NCBI RefSeq assembly: GCF_022430545.2
Contig: NZ_CP092488.2
Span: 1 to 64,000, forward strand
Direction: 5' to 3'
Origin: Mycobacterium paraterrae
Lineage (GTDB): Bacteria; Actinomycetota; Actinomycetes; Mycobacteriales; Mycobacteriaceae
Length of the DNA: 64,000 nt
The translations under genes and the position numbers were made by a program. Shown piece by piece: positions 52,614 to 61,140 of this stretch. Each line of letters begins with the position of its first letter. The stretch's first letter is position 1. The notes under the pieces are model-generated. The model saw only the letters and a list, made by a program, of their open reading frames with translations, did no database searches and had not been told where the DNA came from.

Positions 52614-52700
52614 CTCAGGTAGCTAGAAGGGCCATGTCACCCGGTCACCGGTGTTGGCGGACAACCAATTTCGCGTAACCCGTACTGAACTCGGCTCGGC

Positions 52701-53423
52701 TCAGCGTGAGGAAACCAGCCTCCGTAGCGGTGCGGTCAGGGCCGCTGCTGCCACACTGGTCAGTGCCGCCGCTGAGGGCTTCGGCGACCAATGCAGAGCG
52801 GCCACCGCCCAACCGAGTGGCTCCTCGAGCTGGGGATCCGAGCCGTTGTGGTCGGTGACCGCCTGCCCTTGCTTCTCGGGCTCGGCGAAGATGTCGAGCA
52901 TCGCCGGCAGAAACGCCTTCATGTCCTGCGGCCCCCGACTGGTAACGAGATTGCGGTCACGTACGACCTCGCGATCCAGCCAGGCGGCGCCGGCGTTGAC
53001 CAGGTCGTCGCGGATTCCCGGCCAAGAGGTCAGGGTGCGCCCCTTGAGCAGGCCTGCCGAGGCAAGGACCCACGGACCGTGACACAACGTGACGATGGGC
53101 TTTCCGTCGTGGTCGAACGCGCGGACGAAGTCCCGTGCCGCCGCCGACTGCCTCAGCAAATCGGGGTTGATGAAGCCGCCGGGTAGCAGCAGGCCGTCAT
53201 AGTCGTCCGGGTTGGCCTCGGTGACCACCTTGTCCACGCCGACCCGGCTGGCCGGCATATGCAGATTGACTCCTCGGATGCGACCGCGGCGCAACGACAC
53301 CACATCGACCTTCGCGCCGGCCAATTGCAACGCGCGCAGAGGGATCACCAGCTCCACTTTCTCGTAGCCGTCGGCCGCCAACACCGCGATCTTGCGTCCC
53401 GAAAGGCGTCGTGCTCGTGTCAT
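52701..53423 (-). CDS. DJ-1/PfpI family protein (class I glutamine amidotransferase-like) with C-terminal extension
   Basis: The protein has 240 residues. The DJ-1/PfpI core is at about 8-185: IAVLAADGYEKVELVIPLRAL with conserved E21, DYDGLLLPGGFINPDLLR, nucleophile elbow VTLCHGPWVLASAG with C114 and H115, and RNLVTSRGPQDM. Members act as proteases, chaperones or deglycases of glyoxal-modified molecules. The C-terminal 55 residues (PLGWAVAALHWSPKPSAAALTSVAAAALTAPLRRLVSSR) are an extra, Ala-rich amphipathic stretch not found in standard PfpI. The gene stands 100 bp from the LtrA gene on the same strand. Confidence 0.9.
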   Translation of the reverse strand: MTRARRLSGRKIAVLAADGYEKVELVIPLRALQLAGAKVDVVSLRRGRIRGVNLHMPASRVGVDKVVTEANPDDYDGLLLPGGFINPDLLRQSAAARDFVRAFDHDGKPIVTLCHGPWVLASAGLLKGRTLTSWPGIRDDLVNAGAAWLDREVVRDRNLVTSRGPQDMKAFLPAMLDIFAEPEKQGQAVTDHNGSDPQLEEPLGWAVAALHWSPKPSAAALTSVAAAALTAPLRRLVSSR

Positions 53424-53523
53424 CAGGGTTCTCCTGTCGGTTGTGACGCTCCGAGCGCCGGTTTTGCTTGCTTCCCCGTCGGCTGACTGCTCAACCGACC
53501 TGACTCGCGTACGGGCGGGCCCG

Positions 53524-54669
53524 TCACCGCGCCTGCCCGGCCACGGCCGGGCCGATCCGCGGGCGCCGCCACAGCTCCCAACTCAGCCGGCAGACCCCGA
53601 TAGCGGCGAGCAGACCGAGCGCTGCGAGAGCGGGGATATGCAACAGCAGTGGCAGGGTCACCGCGGCAACCCCTCCCGTCACGGCGCGGTCGACGGCGAG
53701 CTGCCGATGGTCACGCCATCGGTAGGCGACGTCGGCGAGGTAGAACAGGGCCACACCGAAGGCCAGTGCCGTCGCGGGTGCCAATGCCAGCGGGACGGTG
53801 GCGTGCTCGATGGTGGCGTGGGCGCCGACGGCGAACAACATGATGCCGGCGACGAGCGGCAGATGCAGGTAGCTGTAGGCGTCGCGGGCAAGATGGGCCC
53901 GCTCGATACCGGTCACCTGCTCTAGCCGTTGCTTGGCCCCCGAGGTCAATCCGAAGTAGGTCCACCAGAACGTCGCGATGACGGCAACCCCCAGGACCAG
54001 CGCCGCGATCACCGGCCAGCGGTCGAGTTGTCGCGCCGCTCCGCCTAACTGAACGACTACCTCGCCGAGCGCGATGATGATGATCGACCCGTGACGGGAT
54101 ACGAAGTAGGACGGTGAAACGCGAAATCCTCCGAGGCCGAGCACGCCGGGCGCGCCGTAGTCGATGACGGCCGCGGCTATCCAGAGCAGTTCGCGGCCGG
54201 GCGAGTCAATAAATGCGGCGACCACGATGAGGGCGGGCGCAGCCACAAACGCCGGGGCTATTCGTCGGGTGCCGCGCCGCAGTTCGGGATCCTCGTGCGC
54301 GGAATAGGCGACAAACTTCAGCACGTGGATCAACCGAACCACCAACAGCGCCAGAGCGAACACCAACGCACCCGATGCAAACGCAGCCGGAAGCGCCGCC
54401 GCGGCGACGAGCATCGCCGCCATCGCGGCGATCACTACGGCTTCGTGCCAGGCGTTTTCTGTGTCGAAGGTGTTGATGAGCCAGGTGTAGCCCGCCCACG
54501 CCCACCACACCGCGAGCAGTGCCAGCGCCGCCCGGCCGAAGCCCGTCGGCGAAAGATCGCGCACCGCCAGCAACGTGACCTGCGACATGGCGAAGGTGAA
54601 CACCAGGTCGAAGAACAGCTCGAGGTTGCCCTCCGACCGCGGGCCCGACTGCTGGTCGTCTTCAACCAT
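53524..54669 (-). CDS. LtrA (low temperature requirement A) family membrane protein
   Basis: The protein has 381 residues with about ten to eleven hydrophobic helices. The family signature NLELFFDLVFTFAMSQVTLL is at residues 14-33, and YFVSRHGSIIIIALGEVVVQLG is the second conserved block. LWWTYF-type sequence (FWWTYFGLTSGAKQRLEQ) and YSYLHLPLVAGIMLFAVGAHATIEHA complete the pattern. The biochemical function of LtrA proteins is unknown; the name comes from a Listeria cold-growth mutant. It belongs to the accessory block between tRNA-Lys and Rv2520c. Confidence 0.92.
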   Translation of the reverse strand: MVEDDQQSGPRSEGNLELFFDLVFTFAMSQVTLLAVRDLSPTGFGRAALALLAVWWAWAGYTWLINTFDTENAWHEAVVIAAMAAMLVAAAALPAAFASGALVFALALLVVRLIHVLKFVAYSAHEDPELRRGTRRIAPAFVAAPALIVVAAFIDSPGRELLWIAAAVIDYGAPGVLGLGGFRVSPSYFVSRHGSIIIIALGEVVVQLGGAARQLDRWPVIAALVLGVAVIATFWWTYFGLTSGAKQRLEQVTGIERAHLARDAYSYLHLPLVAGIMLFAVGAHATIEHATVPLALAPATALAFGVALFYLADVAYRWRDHRQLAVDRAVTGGVAAVTLPLLLHIPALAALGLLAAIGVCRLSWELWRRPRIGPAVAGQAR

Positions 54670-54716
54670 GGCACTTCCTCACGGCCCGCGGGCTAAGGAG
54701 CCACGCCAGCCGCCGG

Positions 54717-55322
54717 TTACCGTTCGCCGCCGCCATTGCGGCCGATGGCCTTCACAGCTTTTCTGGCCAGCACGGCGATCGCCTCGCCGCCCAAGATCCA
54801 CGGACCCGCCACGATGATCGGATCCATCCAGGTATGCACCAGGTCGGCACGCTTGCGACCCAGCCGAGAACTCAGGCCGTGATGCGTGAATTCGCTTTTG
54901 ATTCCCGTCTCGGTGACAGGATTGTCGGGACGGGTGGTGAAAAACGATCGGACGTGGTGCTCGGCCGCGTCCACCCGGTCCGCATACAGCAGGATCAACC
55001 AGTGCGCCGCACGGCCTTCGCTGAATTTGTAGGCGTACCGGCGCAGCTTGCCCGAGACCCCGCTGGGGGGCTGTGCCGTGCCGAACACCGGTGTGAGGAA
55101 ACGGTGTTCGATAGACCGCTCTCGCGGCCACTTCTCCGGTTGCCGCTCCGGGAAGTCCCAGTGCGCCTCGGTAGGTAAGTCACGCCGCAGCTTGGGGTTT
55201 GAGGGCCGGTCCTTCGGATCGAGGTCGGCGCCCCACCCGGGAATCTGTGCCCGCAACTCGTCGCTGCTCGGCGTCGGAGGATGTGCTTCGGTGTAGGCCG
55301 GAAGCCGTTGTGTTCCAGTCAT
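54717..55322 (-). CDS. Conserved actinobacterial protein of unknown function linked to the downstream-type dehydrogenase
   Basis: The protein has 201 residues and I do not recognise a named domain. The N-terminal 85 residues are Pro/charged (GWGADLDPKDRPSNPKLRRDLPTEAHWDFPERQPEKWPRERSIEHRFLTPVFGTAQPP). A central block KLRRYAYKFSEGRAAHWLILLYADRVDAAEHHVRSFFTTRPDNP has two histidines, and the C-terminus has a hydrophobic segment PIIVAGPWILGGEAIAVLARKAVKAIG at about 168-192, possibly membrane-associated. AGGAGCAGGGGC lies right before its ATG, and it starts 18 bp after the dehydrogenase stop, so it is co-translated with that enzyme and may be an accessory protein. Confidence 0.7.
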   Translation of the reverse strand: MTGTQRLPAYTEAHPPTPSSDELRAQIPGWGADLDPKDRPSNPKLRRDLPTEAHWDFPERQPEKWPRERSIEHRFLTPVFGTAQPPSGVSGKLRRYAYKFSEGRAAHWLILLYADRVDAAEHHVRSFFTTRPDNPVTETGIKSEFTHHGLSSRLGRKRADLVHTWMDPIIVAGPWILGGEAIAVLARKAVKAIGRNGGGER

Positions 55323-55340
55323 GCCCCTGCTCCTGTCTGG

Positions 55341-56489
55341 TCAGCTTGCCTGTGGAAGGACGACCGGCTTGATGCAGTCGTCGAGTTTGGAGGAGAAAAT
55401 GTGATAACCCTCGGCGATGTGTTCGAGCGGGATACGGTGCGTGACAATCTCACTCGGCTTCAGATAGCCGTTTTTAATGTGGGAGAACAAGCGGGGCCAC
55501 TGCCGTTTGACCGGACATTGATTGGTGTGAATGGTCAAGCCCTTGTTCATGGCGTCGCCGAACTTCACCGCGCTGAACATCGGCCCGTACGCGCCGACCA
55601 CAGAGATCGTTCCGCCCTTTTTCACGGAGTCGATAGCCCAGTTCAGGGCGATCGGGGAACCGCCCTGCAGCTTCAACTTCGCCGCCGTGACATGTTGCAG
55701 CAGGTTCCCGTCGGCCTCTGCCCCGACAGCGTCGATTACCACGTCCGCTCCGAGAAAGTCAGTGGCCCTTTTCATTTCGACCACGATGTCGTCGTAGTCG
55801 GCGAAGTTGTACGTCTCGGCGTGCGCGAAGCTGCGAGCCTTTTCCAGACGAAACTCGAGGTGGTCGATCACGATCACGCGGGCGGCCCCCATCAACCACG
55901 ACGACTTTGCGGCGAACAGGCCGACCGGTCCGGCACCGAGGACGACGACGGTGTCGCCTTCGACGATGTCCCCGAGTTGAGCCCCGAAGTAGCCGGTCGC
56001 CAGCGCGTCGGTGCACAGCAGCGCGTCCGTATCGTCCATCCAGTCGGGAATCACCGACGGTCCCACGTCGGCGAACGGAACCCGCACATACTCGGCCTGC
56101 CCGCCGTCGTATCCGCCGCAGGTGTGCGAGTAACCGTAGATTCCGCCCACCGCCGTCGCGTTCGGATTCACGTTGTGGCAGTTCGAATAAAGCCCTCGCG
56201 CGCAGAAGTAGCACGACCCGCAGAAGATGTTGAACGGCACCATCACTCGGTCACCGCGCTTCAAGTTCTCGACGGAGGAACCCACTTCCTCGACCACGCC
56301 GATGAACTCGTGCCCGAAGGTATGTCCGACTCGCGTGTCCGGCATGAGGCCGTGGTAGAGGTGCAAGTCCGAACCACAAATGGCGGCCAACTGCACCTTG
56401 ACGATCGCGTCGTTGGGATGTTCGATCGCCGGCATCGCTTTCTCTTCGACGCGAACCTTGTAAGGGCCGCGGTACGTCATGGCGCGCAT
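55341..56489 (-). CDS. Zinc-dependent alcohol dehydrogenase, glutathione-independent formaldehyde dehydrogenase type
   Basis: The start is ATG 56489, preceded by a perfect AGGAGG; the longer frame to 56675 has no family similarity. The 382-residue MDR enzyme has catalytic zinc ligands C38 (AAICGSDLHLYHG), H60 and E61 (FGHEF), and structural zinc cysteines C90, C93, C96 and C104 (CGSCYFCARGLYSNC). The NAD(P) motif is VVVLGAGPVGLFAAKSSWLMGA. The DLHLYHG and long insert with YSHTCGGYDGGQAEYVRVP place it with FdhA-like dehydrogenases acting on formaldehyde or small alcohols. A PucR-family gene lies 182 bp upstream on the same strand and is the likely regulator. Confidence 0.92.
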   Translation of the reverse strand: MRAMTYRGPYKVRVEEKAMPAIEHPNDAIVKVQLAAICGSDLHLYHGLMPDTRVGHTFGHEFIGVVEEVGSSVENLKRGDRVMVPFNIFCGSCYFCARGLYSNCHNVNPNATAVGGIYGYSHTCGGYDGGQAEYVRVPFADVGPSVIPDWMDDTDALLCTDALATGYFGAQLGDIVEGDTVVVLGAGPVGLFAAKSSWLMGAARVIVIDHLEFRLEKARSFAHAETYNFADYDDIVVEMKRATDFLGADVVIDAVGAEADGNLLQHVTAAKLKLQGGSPIALNWAIDSVKKGGTISVVGAYGPMFSAVKFGDAMNKGLTIHTNQCPVKRQWPRLFSHIKNGYLKPSEIVTHRIPLEHIAEGYHIFSSKLDDCIKPVVLPQAS

Positions 56490-56671
56490 GGAACTCCTCC
56501 TGGAGGTGAATGGTGGTGAGCCCGGATTACCCTCGCCTCCCGGCTGGAAACTGACCTGCCAGGTCCGAAAATCAGCACCGAATTCAACCTCCCAAGACAG
56601 ATGCGGCGCCCTCGGCGAATCAGCTTGATAACTAATACTCAAGCGGCGCAACATCTTTACTTCTAATGCGA

Positions 56672-58315
56672 TCATGCGTTAGGGCGAAGGAACCGCCATA
56701 CTCGGGTCGCGGCATGAAGGTTGAAACGCGTGTCGACGTCGCGAAGATCCAATCCCGTCAACTCTGTGATTCGGCCGAGGCGATAGCGCAAGGTGCTGCG
56801 GTGAATGTGCAAAGCGGCAGCCGATTCGTCGTAGTTTCCACCGGATTCGACGTAGTGGCTCAACGTGTGTACAAGGTCCGAGTTTTTCGCGGCGTCGTAA
56901 TCGATCAGCACCCCCAACCACTGGCGCAGGTAGTCGTCGACGACACCGGCGGTGTGGGCTGCATCCACCAAGTGATAGAAACCCAACTCGACATAGTCCG
57001 AAGCCCCTTGTGGTTGAGCCGAATTCAGCCGGACGTTGAGCGCGCGCCGTGCTCGCAGATACGATTGCGGGAAATCGGCCGGCACCTCACAGCGCGACCC
57101 GATCCCGATCGCACAATCCGCCTTGCCGAGCTGTCGGCTGACCTCGCGATGGAGCGCATCGGGAGGCGGATGGCCGTCGAAAAGTACGACCACAAGAGAT
57201 CCCTGTCGACCCGCCAGGTACTTGAAATTCAGCTTCGCTGCGGCACGCGCCGCGGCGACCATATCGGTGTGGTCGGCGCGCCCGGTCTGGATCACCGCGA
57301 CGTAGTGCGGGCGGCGCAAGTCGTGGCCCAGCGCTTCGGCGCGTGCGTAGGCTCCGTCTTCGTGGGTACCCGCCACCAGATCGTCGACCAGGTCACGCCG
57401 CAAATTCAACTGCAGCTCGGCAAGATTGCGCTGATGCGACAACTCGAGTCCGAGCAGGTTGCTGCAGTAGGTGAGGGTGAGCAGCAGGTCCTCGTCACAG
57501 TCGTGGTCGGGGTCGACGAGTGCGACTACACCGAGGATTTCTACGTCCGGCTTGATCGCGACCCATACGCGGTCACCGATGCGCATTGCACCGGCCTGCG
57601 CGGTGAGAGCCCGCAAAAAGCGGTCGCGCTGGCCGGCTTTGGGTTTCGGGTACGAGACGGGCCGCCCTGGCCCCGCCCATGCACACAGGTTGCCGAATTT
57701 GTCTTCGACGCAGACGGAACGTCGCGTCACTCGATGAAGCGCGTCGGCGATACCTTGTTGACCCTCGCCAGCCGACATTGCCGCCTCCAGCAATTCGTGC
57801 TTATCCGTGCGAGCCTGCAGCCGGTGCACCGTGCCGGAAAGGATCTCATTCGCCTCTGCGAGTTGGCCGACCCGTCGAACCTCCCGCTGATGCAGCGCAG
57901 CGCAAGCCAGCGCGGCGCCGGCCTTCTGGGCGAGGAGCTGCAGCAGAAGAAAGTGATCTGCCGTGGGGTGGGCGCGCGCGCCGATCACCATGCACCCCTG
58001 CATATCGTCACCGTGGCAGAGGGGAAAGGCCCAGCCCCAATCTCCCCGGGGGAGCTCTACGCGGCCCTCCCAACTTGATTGCTGCAGTAAGCCCACCAAC
58101 TCCGGTCGCTCAGTTTGCGAGGCCGGGCACAGCCGCATGCCCCCATCGACGGCACAGTAGCTCGCCTCGACGCGGCAGCCACCGAAGGATGCAGCGCCCC
58201 GCGTAACCGCCCCCAGAATGTCCTCGGGGTCGAAGGAAAGAAAGTTGATTCCGGCAAGCAACGCCAAGTCCGCGTTGGCATCGAGATCGTCAGGCACCGC
58301 CCCACTGCCATTCAT
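56672..58315 (-). CDS. PucR/CdaR-family transcriptional regulator with GAF-like sensor
   Basis: From ATG 58315 (MNGSGAVPDDLDANADLALLAGINFL) the protein has 547 residues. An N-terminal GAF-like region (about 35-190) includes GRVELPRGDWGWAFPLCHGDDMQGCMVIGARAHPTADHF. A second sensor-like region follows (VCVEDKFGNLCAW, RIGDRVWVAIKPDVEILGVVALVD), then a GGDEF-like PucR middle domain (about 325-440). The C-terminal helix-turn-helix is NYDESAAALHIHRSTLRYRLGRITELTGLDLRDVDTRFNLHAATRVWRFL. Such regulators activate adjacent catabolic genes in response to a small ligand; the formaldehyde-dehydrogenase-like gene downstream is the obvious target. The frame continues to 58546 but the extra residues do not look conserved. 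Confidence 0.88.
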   Translation of the reverse strand: MNGSGAVPDDLDANADLALLAGINFLSFDPEDILGAVTRGAASFGGCRVEASYCAVDGGMRLCPASQTERPELVGLLQQSSWEGRVELPRGDWGWAFPLCHGDDMQGCMVIGARAHPTADHFLLLQLLAQKAGAALACAALHQREVRRVGQLAEANEILSGTVHRLQARTDKHELLEAAMSAGEGQQGIADALHRVTRRSVCVEDKFGNLCAWAGPGRPVSYPKPKAGQRDRFLRALTAQAGAMRIGDRVWVAIKPDVEILGVVALVDPDHDCDEDLLLTLTYCSNLLGLELSHQRNLAELQLNLRRDLVDDLVAGTHEDGAYARAEALGHDLRRPHYVAVIQTGRADHTDMVAAARAAAKLNFKYLAGRQGSLVVVLFDGHPPPDALHREVSRQLGKADCAIGIGSRCEVPADFPQSYLRARRALNVRLNSAQPQGASDYVELGFYHLVDAAHTAGVVDDYLRQWLGVLIDYDAAKNSDLVHTLSHYVESGGNYDESAAALHIHRSTLRYRLGRITELTGLDLRDVDTRFNLHAATRVWRFLRPNA

Positions 58316-58619
58316 GACCGAAGTACGTGTTAGTGGGCCCTCGCGTCTCAGGGCAATTTCGCCTCGGCGAACACCGGTGACACCGGAAACAGCCGGCGAG
58401 GTCGTAGATCGTGGGCATACCCGCATGTTTGCTGTCCAAACTCGGACCGGCGCTAGCTGCCTGCGGGGCGGCAGCTGTGAGAGAATCGACCCCGTCGCAG
58501 CGACGCGTCCGGTGAGCAGGTGGTTGCGAGTATCACCGCAGTTCATCCCTCACCCTTCTGACCGATACCCGCGACCGACGGCCGCTCTGGCCGCCGGGTT
58601 CTGGAGGTACCTGGCCCCT
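58316..58619. other. Divergent intergenic region between the PucR and DUF4407 genes
   Basis: About 300 bp without a supported gene. It should hold both promoters. GGAGGT at about 58602-58607 lies 12 bases before the DUF4407 ATG. The imperfect symmetric stretches near 58335-58400 are too degenerate to call an operator. Confidence 0.4.
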
Positions 58620-60320
58620 ATGTGCGCCCATCACACGGCAGAACCGCGCACTTCCGGCGTCTCGCCGGTCCACTGGATCGCCTGGTTAGGCGGGTCCGAC
58701 CGGTTCGAGCTCCTCCAACCACACGAACAGTCCGCGCATGCGGTGTCCGGCGTCGTTGTGCTCGTCAACGCCGTGCTGGGCTGGGTGGCGACGTTCGCCG
58801 CGATCCTGCCGACAACTCACCGGTCAGTAGCCGTCGCAGCGCTGTTCGCGTCGATTTTCGCGCTGCTGATCCTGATGACCGCGCGGGTGGTCGCGACGAG
58901 GCCGGTTCGTGGCACCGTTCGGCGCGGAGCCACGTCGGCGGTAGTCGTAGCGCTGATCCTCGGAGGAGTCGTCGGCGAATTCGCCACTTTGGCATTGTTG
59001 TCCGGCTCTGTCGACCGCATCGTCCAGGAGAAGGCCACCCGCAGTGCCGCTTCCAGCCCGGCCGTCCTCAAAGTGACGTCCGATCTGCAACAGGCGCGGC
59101 AAGCGCGGGTAGCGCTCGACAACGCGGTCGACACGGCACGCGCGCAACGGGACGCGGCCCTAGAGGTTGCGCGCTGCGAATACCACCCCACCGCGGCATG
59201 TCCGCAGACCCGGATCACCGGCGTGCCGGGTACCGGGCCCGAAACCCGAACGGACAACGATTTTCTCGCGCACGCCCAGCGCGAACTGGACCGATCGGTC
59301 GCAGTTCGCGATAGCCGTGCCCCCGAACTCGACTCCCGCATCGCTGACGCCGAACGGATCCTGACACAGACACGGGAAGCTGCGACGACAGAAGCCGTTC
59401 CGGGCCTGGGTGCGCGCTGGCTGGCAATGCAAGAGTTGACGACCGCCAACACCGGGACGCTGATACTGCGCCTGCTCACGGACGGGCTTTTCATGCTTCT
59501 CGGCGTATTGCCGGCGATCCTTCGGAGGCGCAACGGCGATACGACCGGTGACCTTCACGCGCAAGCCCGCGCTGAACGCGAACGCGCCGAGCTGCTGGCC
59601 GACACAGCGATCGCCGTCAAACGAGCCGAGGTGCGAGCGGAGGTCGAAAACGCCTGGGCAGAAAGGCAACTCGAGCATGCCCGGCTGGCCGTTGCGGCAC
59701 AGACGGAGATCGACCGCGCGCAACTGCGTCAACAAGTGCATGCCGCGATCGAAGTCACCGCCCTCACCGCGGAGCCGGTCGATGACGACGTCTATCTGCC
59801 AATCGCCGCCGAGGCGCACGCCGCCAGTCTCGCCGCCGCGGCGACTCCGGCACCTCCCCCGGGTCCGGATCCTCAGGCCAACCTCCCCGCAACGCTCGAG
59901 CGGCACGACCGGTCTGCCATACCGGCGATCCCGACGATCCCCGATGTCACCAGGGCGGCGGCTCGTTGGATCCGCCCCGTCGTGCCGGGCTTCGTCGCCC
60001 GTGCCATCGACACGTCGACCCATCCATTTCGCACTGCCCGGCAGGTGATCGAAGAAGTCGAGCACATCACGTTTTCGCTGACACGAACGCGCAAGCTCAC
60101 GGTCGAGACGCAGGAAACCACCGGCACGTCGTCCGGGCACACAGCGGCTGCCGACCATTGGCGGGACGTCTCGGACAACCATGCCCTGGCCGATTCATCT
60201 GCCCAGGGACGGCCGCTGAGTGCCGGCAGCAGTCAGCCCCGACGTGGTGTGGGGCAGCGCGAGGACTCGGCAGCGTTACGCGCGGCCGACGGACCGAGGC
60301 AGTTGCCGCCCGGGGACTAG
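58620..60320 (+). CDS. DUF4407 membrane protein
   Basis: From ATG 58620 the protein has 566 residues. Three helices at about 41-63, 69-92 and 104-128 precede a long extracytoplasmic coiled-coil region (about 135-260: SDLQQARQARVALDNAVDTARAQRDAALEVARCE, RELDRSVAVRDSRAPELDSRIADAERILTQTREA). A fourth helix at 279-301 leads to a second, cytoplasmic coiled coil (about 305-380). The C-terminal 180 residues are Pro/Ala-rich and disordered. This layout is the DUF4407 family, whose role is unknown. The open frame to 58218 overlaps the pucR gene and is not used. It ends 2 bp from the convergent DUF3618 gene. Confidence 0.85.
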   Translation: MCAHHTAEPRTSGVSPVHWIAWLGGSDRFELLQPHEQSAHAVSGVVVLVNAVLGWVATFAAILPTTHRSVAVAALFASIFALLILMTARVVATRPVRGTVRRGATSAVVVALILGGVVGEFATLALLSGSVDRIVQEKATRSAASSPAVLKVTSDLQQARQARVALDNAVDTARAQRDAALEVARCEYHPTAACPQTRITGVPGTGPETRTDNDFLAHAQRELDRSVAVRDSRAPELDSRIADAERILTQTREAATTEAVPGLGARWLAMQELTTANTGTLILRLLTDGLFMLLGVLPAILRRRNGDTTGDLHAQARAERERAELLADTAIAVKRAEVRAEVENAWAERQLEHARLAVAAQTEIDRAQLRQQVHAAIEVTALTAEPVDDDVYLPIAAEAHAASLAAAATPAPPPGPDPQANLPATLERHDRSAIPAIPTIPDVTRAAARWIRPVVPGFVARAIDTSTHPFRTARQVIEEVEHITFSLTRTRKLTVETQETTGTSSGHTAAADHWRDVSDNHALADSSAQGRPLSAGSSQPRRGVGQREDSAALRAADGPRQLPPGD

Positions 60321-60321
60321 C

Positions 60322-60549
60322 TCATCTGTTTCGAATGCGGCGGACCGTTACCGCGACGGCCAGCGCCGCAACACCGGCCAGTGAGATGGCCACAGCGGGC
60401 TTTTTGACGAACGCGATGGCCCGCGCCTTGGCATCGTCGGCCAGGCGGCGGGGATTGGCCCGCACGGCCAGTGAGTCGACGGTCGCCGCGAGCTCGTCGC
60501 GGGCTTTGTCGATCTCTTGCTTGATGGTGTCGGGATCCCGCTCCGCCAC
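60322..60549 (-). CDS. DUF3618 small membrane protein (Rv2520c)
   Basis: The 75 residues equal Rv2520c. MAERDPDTIKQEIDKARDELAATVDSLAVRANPRRLADDAKARA is the DUF3618 signature, an amphipathic helix resembling apolipoprotein/YqjD repeats. One transmembrane segment follows (VKKPAVAISLAGVAALAVAVTVRRIRNR). Relatives such as YqjD bind ribosomes at the membrane, but the function of the mycobacterial protein is not known. It marks the return to the conserved gene order and is divergent from bcp. Confidence 0.93.
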   Translation of the reverse strand: MAERDPDTIKQEIDKARDELAATVDSLAVRANPRRLADDAKARAIAFVKKPAVAISLAGVAALAVAVTVRRIRNR

Positions 60550-60666
60550 TCTCGTCCTCCCTGTCGTCGGCGAACCCCGACCAGGTTCGGTCAGGGTTGA
60601 TGCCTGCCGCCTACCCTAGATCAGCCGGCGCTCACCGAACCCGCCGGTGAACAGAAAGGCAGCCCC

Positions 60667-61140
60667 GTGACCGACACCACGCGCCTCGCGCCGGGCGACA
60701 AAGCACCGGCGTTCTCCCTTCCCGACGCCGACGGCAAGAAGGTCTCCCTCGCCGACTACAAGGGCCGTCGAGTGATCGTGTACTTCTACCCGGCGGCCTC
60801 GACGCCCGGCTGCACCAAGCAGGCCTGCGACTTCCGCGACAGCCTGGCCGAGCTGGACGGGGCCGGTATCGACGTCGTCGGTATCTCCCCCGACAAACCG
60901 GAGAAGCTGGCGAAGTTCCGCGACGCCGAGGGGCTGACGTTTCCGTTGCTGTCCGATCCCGAGCGCAAGGTGCTGACGGCGTACGGCGCCTACGGCGAAA
61001 AGAAGATGTACGGCAAGACCGTCCAGGGTGTCATCCGGTCGACGTTCGTCGTCGACGAGAAGGGCAAGATTGCCGAAGCGCAGTACAACGTGAAGGCCAC
61101 CGGACACGTGGCCAAGCTGCGGCGCGAACTCGAGGTCTAG
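60667..61140 (+). CDS. bcp: Peroxiredoxin Bcp (BcpB/PrxQ type)
   Basis: The protein has 157 residues from GTG 60667, as in Rv2521. Thioredoxin-fold peroxiredoxin with the PrxQ motif STPGCTKQACDFRD: peroxidatic C49 and resolving C54, four residues between. FSLPDADGKKVSLADYKGRRVIVYFYP and GVIRSTFVVDEKGKI match the family. It reduces hydrogen peroxide and organic hydroperoxides with electrons from thioredoxin. Its end overlaps the convergent M20 peptidase gene by four bases. Confidence 0.96.
   Translation: MTDTTRLAPGDKAPAFSLPDADGKKVSLADYKGRRVIVYFYPAASTPGCTKQACDFRDSLAELDGAGIDVVGISPDKPEKLAKFRDAEGLTFPLLSDPERKVLTAYGAYGEKKMYGKTVQGVIRSTFVVDEKGKIAEAQYNVKATGHVAKLRRELEV

Noticed and set aside
61137..61140. 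Overlapping convergent stops of bcp and the M20 gene as a possible frameshift
   Set aside because: Both proteins end with complete family C-termini; four-base convergent overlaps also occur at 43271-43274 and are normal in this compact genome.
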